A stretch of DNA of 37,852 nucleotides. Source: Gammaproteobacteria bacterium (GTDB lineage Bacteria; Pseudomonadota; Gammaproteobacteria; SZUA-229). The stretch is from NCBI GenBank assembly GCA_029881275.1, contig JAOUMX010000007.1:1-37852 (forward strand), given 5' to 3'. The translations under genes were made by a program, and so were the position numbers. How positions within the stretch are numbered: the first letter of the stretch is position 1; the number at the start of each line of letters is the position of its first letter. The notes beneath the pieces are model-generated. The model was not told the origin of the DNA. It ran no database searches and worked only from the letters and a program-made list of their open reading frames with translations. Of this stretch, positions 33,061 to 37,852 are shown in pieces.

Positions 33061-35601
33061 TTATACCTTTACTACTTTGACTGCACATTTCTTGAAGTCA
33101 GTTTCTTTAGATAAAGGATCAGTTGCATCCAGCGTTACTTTGTTGATCAAACGACCCGCATCAAACCAGGGTACAAAAATCAAACCTGCTGGAGGACGGT
33201 TACGACCGCGTGTTTCAACCATAGCCTCAATTTCACCACGACGAGAAACCACTTTTGCTGTCATACCTCGGCGCAAACCACGATTTTTGGCATCCTCTGG
33301 ATGCATATAAATAACGGCATCCGGAACTGCTCGATACAATTCAGGCACGCGACGGGTCATAGAACCTGAATGCCAGTGCTCTAAGACACGACCGGTTGAT
33401 AACCACAGATCATATTCCTGATCCGGACTTTCCGCAGGTGGCTCATAAGGTGCAGTTATAATATTCGCTCGACCATCGTCTCTGCCGTAGAACTTAACAT
33501 CTTCACCTTTTTTCACATAAGGATCATAACCTTCGCGATAACGCCACAGGGTTTCCTTTCCATCAACCACTGGCCAACGTAAGCCGCGCACTCTATGATA
33601 AGTATCGAAATCTGCCAGTTCATGTCCTTTTTTAGGACCTTCTAACTGGAAGCGACGATATTCCTCAAACAAGCCTTTCTGTACATAGTAACCAAAATGT
33701 TCCATTTCATGATTGTTGTACTCGTTACCACGATCATCAGTGATTGTCTGCTTTTTAAATTTATCAATCTGTCCATTGGCATAAAGCACGTCATACAGCG
33801 TTTTGCCTTTGTATTCAGGTGATTTTGCCAACAGATCTGCAGGCCATACCTCCTCTACCTTGAAACGTTTGGAAAACTCCATTACCTGCCAGAGATCTGA
33901 CTTTGCGTCACCTGGTGCACTTACCTGTTCACGCCAGAACTGGGTACGACGTTCAGCATTACCATAAGCACCTTCTTTTTCTATCCACATAGCTGTTGGC
34001 AAAACAAGATCCGCCGCCATGGCCGTTACTGTTGGGTAGGGATCAGAAACCACAATGAAATTATCCGGGTTACGATAACCAGGGTAACCTTCTTCATTCA
34101 TATTAGGAGCAGCCTGCATATTGTTGTTACACATTACCCAATAGGCATTCAATTTCCCATCTTTCAACATACGATGCTGCAGTACCGCATGATAGCCAAC
34201 CTTTCCTGGCACAGTGCCTTCAGGTAATTTCCAGATCTTTTCTGCAAAATCGCGATGAGGTTTTTTGGCCACTACATAATCAGCTGGTAAACGATGTGCA
34301 AAAGTACCCACTTCACGAGCAGTACCACAGGCAGAAGGCTGTCCAGTTAATGAGAAAGGACTATTGCCCGGCTCAGAAATCTTACCGGTTAACAAATGAA
34401 CGTTATACATCAGACCATTAACCCAGACACCACGGGTATGCTGATTAAAGCCCATAGTCCAGAGTGAAGTGATTTTTTTATTCGGATCCGCATAGAGTTT
34501 AGCCAGACGCAATAGCTTCTCTTTGGGCACACCACTGAGTTTCGCTGTATATTCCAGCGTATAAGATTCTACGCTTTTCGCATATTCATCAAAACTGATA
34601 GCTTCCAGTTTTCCTTTACCAGCATTCTTGGCTTTCTGTTCCAGTTCATGGGTAGGACGTAAACCATAACCAATATCAGTTGGTGTTTTTGTGAAATTAA
34701 CATGTTTATCCAGGAAATCCTTGTTATAGGCTTTATTCTGAATAATGTAATTAGCGATGTAATTTAAAATAGCCAGATCGGTTTGAGGTGTAAACACCAT
34801 GCCATTGTCGGCCAACTCAAAACTACGATGCTCGAAAGTTGATAAGACATGAACTTCACAACCTGGCTTGGTTAAACGGGTATCCGTAATACGCGTCCAC
34901 AAAATCGGATGCATTTCTGCCATGTTCGAACCCCAGAGCACAAAGGCATCCGCATGTTCGAGATCATCATAACAACCCATCGGTTCATCCGAACCAAAAC
35001 CACGAATAAAGGCGCCCACCGCAGATGCCATACAGTGTCGAGCATTAGGATCAATATTATTTGAACGGAAACCGGCCTTGTATAATTTAGATGCTGCATA
35101 ACCTTCCCATACGGTCCACTGACCTGAACCAAACATGCCGACACGGGAAGTCAGTTCATCAACAGGCTTACCGGCATTTTCTTCATTACTCTGCTTGATG
35201 GCGGCTTTCCATTTTTCAGCCATGATATCGAAAGCTTCATCCCAGGAGACTTCAACAAATTCACCTTCTTTATCATATTTACCATTGGTTTTACGCAATA
35301 AAGGTTTAGTTAAACGATCTTTTCCATACATAATCTTGGAAAGAAAATAACCTTTTATACAATTCAATCCCCGATTTACAGGTGCATCAGGGTCACCCTG
35401 CGTAGCAACAACACGATTGTTACGTGTGCCAATCAGAACACTACAACCTGTGCCGCAGAAACGACAGGCTGCTTTATCCCAACGAATATCATCTTCTGCT
35501 TTAACTATCGCTTCCGTTATACCCGGTATGGTTACACCGGCCGCAGTTGCGGTTGCTGCGATAGCATTATTTTTTATGAAGTCACGCCTTGTTAATTTCA
35601 T
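33061..35601 (-). CDS. napA: NapA, periplasmic nitrate reductase catalytic subunit
   Basis: An 846-aa molybdopterin (bis-MGD) enzyme reducing nitrate to nitrite in the periplasm. A Tat signal is present ([15 protein letters not shown]). The [4Fe-4S] Cys are C46-x2-C49-x3-C53-x27-C81, and the Mo ligand is C190 ([11 protein letters not shown]). Length is close to typical NapA. GGGGAGATG precedes the ATG, which overlaps the napD stop by 4 bases. In this organism it would let sulfide-derived quinol electrons reach nitrate. Confidence 0.97.
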   Translation of the reverse strand: MKLTRRDFIKNNAIAATATAAGVTIPGITEAIVKAEDDIRWDKAACRFCGTGCSVLIGTRNNRVVATQGDPDAPVNRGLNCIKGYFLSKIMYGKDRLTKPLLRKTNGKYDKEGEFVEVSWDEAFDIMAEKWKAAIKQSNEENAGKPVDELTSRVGMFGSGQWTVWEGYAASKLYKAGFRSNNIDPNARHCMASAVGAFIRGFGSDEPMGCYDDLEHADAFVLWGSNMAEMHPILWTRITDTRLTKPGCEVHVLSTFEHRSFELADNGMVFTPQTDLAILNYIANYIIQNKAYNKDFLDKHVNFTKTPTDIGYGLRPTHELEQKAKNAGKGKLEAISFDEYAKSVESYTLEYTAKLSGVPKEKLLRLAKLYADPNKKITSLWTMGFNQHTRGVWVNGLMYNVHLLTGKISEPGNSPFSLTGQPSACGTAREVGTFAHRLPADYVVAKKPHRDFAEKIWKLPEGTVPGKVGYHAVLQHRMLKDGKLNAYWVMCNNNMQAAPNMNEEGYPGYRNPDNFIVVSDPYPTVTAMAADLVLPTAMWIEKEGAYGNAERRTQFWREQVSAPGDAKSDLWQVMEFSKRFKVEEVWPADLLAKSPEYKGKTLYDVLYANGQIDKFKKQTITDDRGNEYNNHEMEHFGYYVQKGLFEEYRRFQLEGPKKGHELADFDTYHRVRGLRWPVVDGKETLWRYREGYDPYVKKGEDVKFYGRDDGRANIITAPYEPPAESPDQEYDLWLSTGRVLEHWHSGSMTRRVPELYRAVPDAVIYMHPEDAKNRGLRRGMTAKVVSRRGEIEAMVETRGRNRPPAGLIFVPWFDAGRLINKVTLDATDPLSKETDFKKCAVKVVKV

Positions 35602-35882
35602 GCCGACATCTCCCCTTGGGTAACTGAATTTTCGGTAACTTGAATATCATCACTATATTGATAAACCATTGAAGCAGACAGCACGCCATCTACCGTCTGA
35701 AAACTGGAAATTGTATCTGCCACAAATCGTCTAGTGTTGCCTTCTACTGTAACAATCAGTCGTCCGTGATCCGTGGCTGAATGAACTTCTACACCTGACA
35801 TATTTTCTAAATAGTTTTTCACCTGTTGAGCATTTTCCTCTCTGGCATGAACCAGCACTCCACAAATGTTAAATTCACTCAT
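35598..35882 (-). CDS. napD: NapD, Tat proofreading chaperone for NapA
   Basis: A 94-aa NapD, which binds the NapA twin-arginine signal and controls its export. It begins [16 protein letters not shown], matching the family. I chose the ATG at 35882 because GGAGAG lies six bases upstream; the longer frame from 35903 adds seven residues before the conserved start. It overlaps napF by 8 bases and napA by 4. Confidence 0.93.
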   Translation of the reverse strand: MSEFNICGVLVHAREENAQQVKNYLENMSGVEVHSATDHGRLIVTVEGNTRRFVADTISSFQTVDGVLSASMVYQYSDDIQVTENSVTQGEMSA

Positions 35883-36387
35883 AAACACTCTCCAGTTGAT
35901 CATTATTTGTAATGTGTTTCATTTCTATGGCCTGCACTGGACAGATAGAAACACAATCACCACAGCCATTACATTCGGAAGTATTCATCTCAATTAATGC
36001 AATTCCGCCAATAGCCAATTTAAACTGAATAGCTCTCATTTCACATATATCACCACAGGCACGACAGACAACGCCCTGTTCTGATAAACAGTTATTCTTG
36101 AAATGCGCTTTAAGACTCCAGGGTTGGTGATAATTAAGCTTTGTTAAAAGTAACGCATCGGTTGGACAGTTCTGTACGCAGGCCTGACAGAAATCACAGC
36201 CTGTAGTTGCAAAATCCATTTCCGGGAACCCACCTGCACCACGTTTAATAATTTTCAAATGACAGGATTTGACACATCGATCACACCTGTCACAGGTATC
36301 CACAAAATCACTTTCAGTAATTGCCCAGGGAGGCCTAAAAGCTGTCTCGGTGTTAAATTTACCTCGCAAAAACTGCATTCTATTCAT
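35875..36387 (-). CDS. napF: NapF, cytoplasmic ferredoxin-type nap protein
   Basis: A 170-aa ferredoxin-like protein with Cys motifs CDRCDRCVKSCH, CDFCQACVQNCP, CRACGDICEM and CNGCGDCVSICP, and the N-terminal MNRMQFLRGKF block. NapF is thought to help maturation of NapA in the cytoplasm. I chose the ATG at 36387; a longer frame opens with GTG at 36420, and the ATG at 36378 is also possible. It is the first nap gene and has two FNR/FixK-type boxes upstream. Confidence 0.9.
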   Translation of the reverse strand: MNRMQFLRGKFNTETAFRPPWAITESDFVDTCDRCDRCVKSCHLKIIKRGAGGFPEMDFATTGCDFCQACVQNCPTDALLLTKLNYHQPWSLKAHFKNNCLSEQGVVCRACGDICEMRAIQFKLAIGGIALIEMNTSECNGCGDCVSICPVQAIEMKHITNNDQLESVYE

Positions 36388-36464
36388 GCGGCCTGCCTTG
36401 ACTCCTGCCAAATTCAACACAACTCAAGTTGTTATTGATTCAATCATACTGGTTACAAATGGAA

Positions 36465-36478
36465 TTGACTTCAGTCAA
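36465..36478. promoter_or_regulatory. FNR/FixK-type box upstream of napF
   Basis: TTGAC-TTCA-GTCAA, extended to an 18-base AATTGACT-TC-AGTCAATT palindrome, 78 bases before the chosen napF start. It matches the TTGA(T/C)-N4-(A/G)TCAA form of FNR/FixK sites. Confidence 0.7.
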
Positions 36479-36645
36479 TTCTGTAAGAATATATCGTTAT
36501 ACTAATACTCAGTCTTGCGTTAAATCATTAAATCGACTGAACAGTTAAATTTTAATGAGAGCCTAATATACTAATACAAATAAAAAGACTTAAAAAATCA
36601 GGACACGAGCATAGTTGAAAAGGCGATAAGCAACAATAGTGACTT

Positions 36646-36659
36646 TTGACCCAGGTCAA
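36646..36659. promoter_or_regulatory. Second FNR/FixK-type box in the nap upstream region
   Basis: TTGACC-CA-GGTCAA, the same 5-4-5 layout, 181 bases upstream of the other napF box. Its core TGACC-N2-GGTCA is identical in the arms to the box before dsrA. A longer leader or upstream promoter for nap would explain its place. Confidence 0.6.
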
Positions 36660-36708
36660 TTAATCGAAGATATAAACAGAAAAATTTGTTAAGAATAATA
36701 ACAAAAAA

Positions 36709-37128
36709 TTAGAGTAAATTATTAATTTCCATAGCTGCACGCTCTGCTTCAATAATAACCATACCCAAATTTACATTTTGTATCGTCATAATAGCCAGTA
36801 CAGCCTGATCACCTGCCGGCATGAGAAACAGGCAACCATTTGAGCAACGCATAACCATTTGATTTAGCTCACCACGTTCCAGTTCGCGCGCGGCTTTATT
36901 ACACACTGCCAGCAATTCTGTACACATGGCACCAACCTGATCAGGGTCAATCACGGCACCGAGAGCGGACATGGTCAAACCATCCTGAGTCGATACCATT
37001 GATAATTGAATATCGGGACAAAATTGGTTTAATTCAGCCAGAACCGAATTAACTTCTTCTGTACCACCTGTTGACATGGATTGCCTTGGTTCGAATAAGG
37101 ATTCGTTCTCTGAACTCATATTATTCAT
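36709..37128 (-). CDS. Roadblock/LC7-domain protein
   Basis: A 139-aa protein with a Roadblock/LC7 fold: EVNSVLAELNQFCPDIQLSMVSTQDGLTMSALG, then ELLAVCNKAARELERGELNQMVMRCSNG and a final VNLGMVIIEAERAA. Bacterial members often bind or regulate small MglA-type GTPases. I chose the ATG at 37128 because GGAG is eight bases upstream; the ATG at 37134 is too close to it. It overlaps the upstream gene by 8 bases, so the two are coupled. Role unknown. Confidence 0.85.
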   Translation of the reverse strand: MNNMSSENESLFEPRQSMSTGGTEEVNSVLAELNQFCPDIQLSMVSTQDGLTMSALGAVIDPDQVGAMCTELLAVCNKAARELERGELNQMVMRCSNGCLFLMPAGDQAVLAIMTIQNVNLGMVIIEAERAAMEINNLL

Positions 37129-37741
37129 ACCCATATCTCCTCACAAGAAAACCCACCAGATTAAAGAACTCTGCCTTCTCCAGATCAGGCAGGCCGCCTA
37201 CAACTAAAATATATTGCCTACGGCCGACATAGATACTCAAACATAAAGCCCTGAGGCTGCCCCAGCTCAACCCCGTTGACCATAACTTTTTATCAGTATG
37301 ATTTTTTATTCTTGCCTTTGCCTGTTCACTAATTTGAACAAGATTTCTTGCAATGGCCGCAATATATTCTGCATCTGATGCTGAATAGCCAGATGATGCC
37401 AGAATCAGGCCATGAGCATCCGCCAGAATAACTTTGCCATTAACTGATAATGTTTCAAGCTGAGATATAAACATCTCTGGAGATACGATTAATTCCTGAT
37501 CAGGCACATCTTCCGAATGTGTTAGAGTCAAATATTTATCTTCAATCAGGGATGTCATCAATGACTCTAACTGTGATCCGGATTTTTCAATATATCTGGA
37601 AAGTTGCTCAGACATTAACCGATCTCTGTTTGCATAAGCAAGGACATGCAACATAAGCAGGCGTGCAGGTTCGTTAATTGAGGACGAAATAGCAGACACC
37701 AGTCCTGAATATGTTAATTTATAATTATTGTTGATTGCCAT
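37121..37741 (-). CDS. Roadblock-related protein with N-terminal helical domain
   Basis: A 206-aa protein. The N-terminal part (about 1-80) is helical and could be a winged-helix-like domain (LLMLHVLAYANRDRLMSEQLSRYI). The C-terminal part has a Roadblock-like pattern (VILADAHGLILASSGYSASDAEYIAAIARNLVQ, then YILVVGG). The ATG at 37741 is the first standard start; a TTG at 37750 is possible. No clear ribosome site. It is coupled to the Roadblock gene by an 8-base overlap. I cannot assign a function. Confidence 0.7.
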   Translation of the reverse strand: MAINNNYKLTYSGLVSAISSSINEPARLLMLHVLAYANRDRLMSEQLSRYIEKSGSQLESLMTSLIEDKYLTLTHSEDVPDQELIVSPEMFISQLETLSVNGKVILADAHGLILASSGYSASDAEYIAAIARNLVQISEQAKARIKNHTDKKLWSTGLSWGSLRALCLSIYVGRRQYILVVGGLPDLEKAEFFNLVGFLVRRYGYE

Positions 37742-37773
37742 AACAGTCAATTCAATAATTAATTATAAATAGC

Positions 37774-37852
37774 TTAACCATTATTTCCGGCCACACTATT
37801 ATTTTCAGGAACACTCATACAGGCAGGGCAATAAATCAGCCCCAGGCGAATA
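37774..37852 (-). CDS. Possible 3' end of a gene cut by the window edge
   Basis: An open minus-strand frame enters from the window edge and stops with TAA at 37776-37774. The visible end reads LGLIYCPACMSVPENN and so on. It is too short to identify. Position suggests it may precede the Roadblock pair in one operon, but chance coding is possible. Confidence 0.35.
   Translation of the reverse strand, partial: IRLGLIYCPACMSVPENNSVAGNNG

Larger units (their letters stand above)
36388..36708. promoter_or_regulatory. nap operon upstream region
   Basis: About 320 bp without a gene. It lies upstream of napF and downstream of the Roadblock gene, so it should hold the nap promoter. Two FNR/FixK-type boxes are listed separately. 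A -10-like TATGAT lies on the minus strand at 36448-36443, 23.5 bases from the centre of the nearer box, closer than the usual class II spacing. No terminator for the Roadblock gene was seen. Confidence 0.6.

Noticed and set aside
36480-36600. NarL/NarP heptamers upstream of nap
   Set aside because: TACTAAT-like strings occur but do not fit the TACYYMT consensus or the 7-2-7 arrangement.

Overview
The window reads as chromosomal DNA of a sulfur-oxidising gammaproteobacterium that can also reduce nitrate. The main evidence is a complete oxidative (reverse) dsr gene set in the order dsrABEFHCMKLJOPNR, an Acidithiobacillus-type sulfide:quinone oxidoreductase and a periplasmic nitrate reductase operon napFDAGHBC. 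The genus cannot be fixed from the sequence alone. No rRNA, tRNA, insertion sequence, prophage or CRISPR array was seen.

Layout. Positions 1-2900 hold a FadL-type porin, two small unknown genes and a PiuC/YbiX-type dioxygenase. A nested palindromic repeat (2950-3060) and a bidirectional terminator follow. Positions 3125-5746 hold a five-gene minus-strand unit: a TauD-like dioxygenase, a 78-aa unknown, an orphan Cas6/Cmx6-like RAMP protein, a DsrC paralogue without the two redox cysteines, and a 67-aa unknown. A 440-bp divergent control region separates this unit from dsrA. The dsr operon fills 6189-18889 and runs on into a NarX/NarL-like two-component pair and a rhodanese (to 21454). Then come an S24-like protein divergent from a SlyD-like FKBP, sqr on the minus strand, and a PotD-like periplasmic protein with a histidine kinase and a CheY/Rcp1-like regulator. 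The minus-strand right part holds a MetA-like acyltransferase, a P-loop protein, a CopZ-like Fe-S protein, the nap operon, and two Roadblock/LC7-type proteins at the edge.

How it fits together. SQR feeds sulfide electrons to quinone and makes sulfane sulfur. DsrEFH and DsrC relay sulfur, DsrAB with DsrL oxidises it to sulfite in the cytoplasm, and DsrMKJOP links DsrC redox chemistry to the membrane. Nap can use quinol electrons for nitrate reduction. Inverted repeats of FNR/FixK type (TGAC-N4-GTCA) lie upstream of both dsrA and napF, which suggests shared anaerobic control. The least explained part is the Cas6-like/DsrC-like/TauD-like unit facing dsrA: an RNA-endonuclease-family protein inside a sulfur locus with no CRISPR array in sight.
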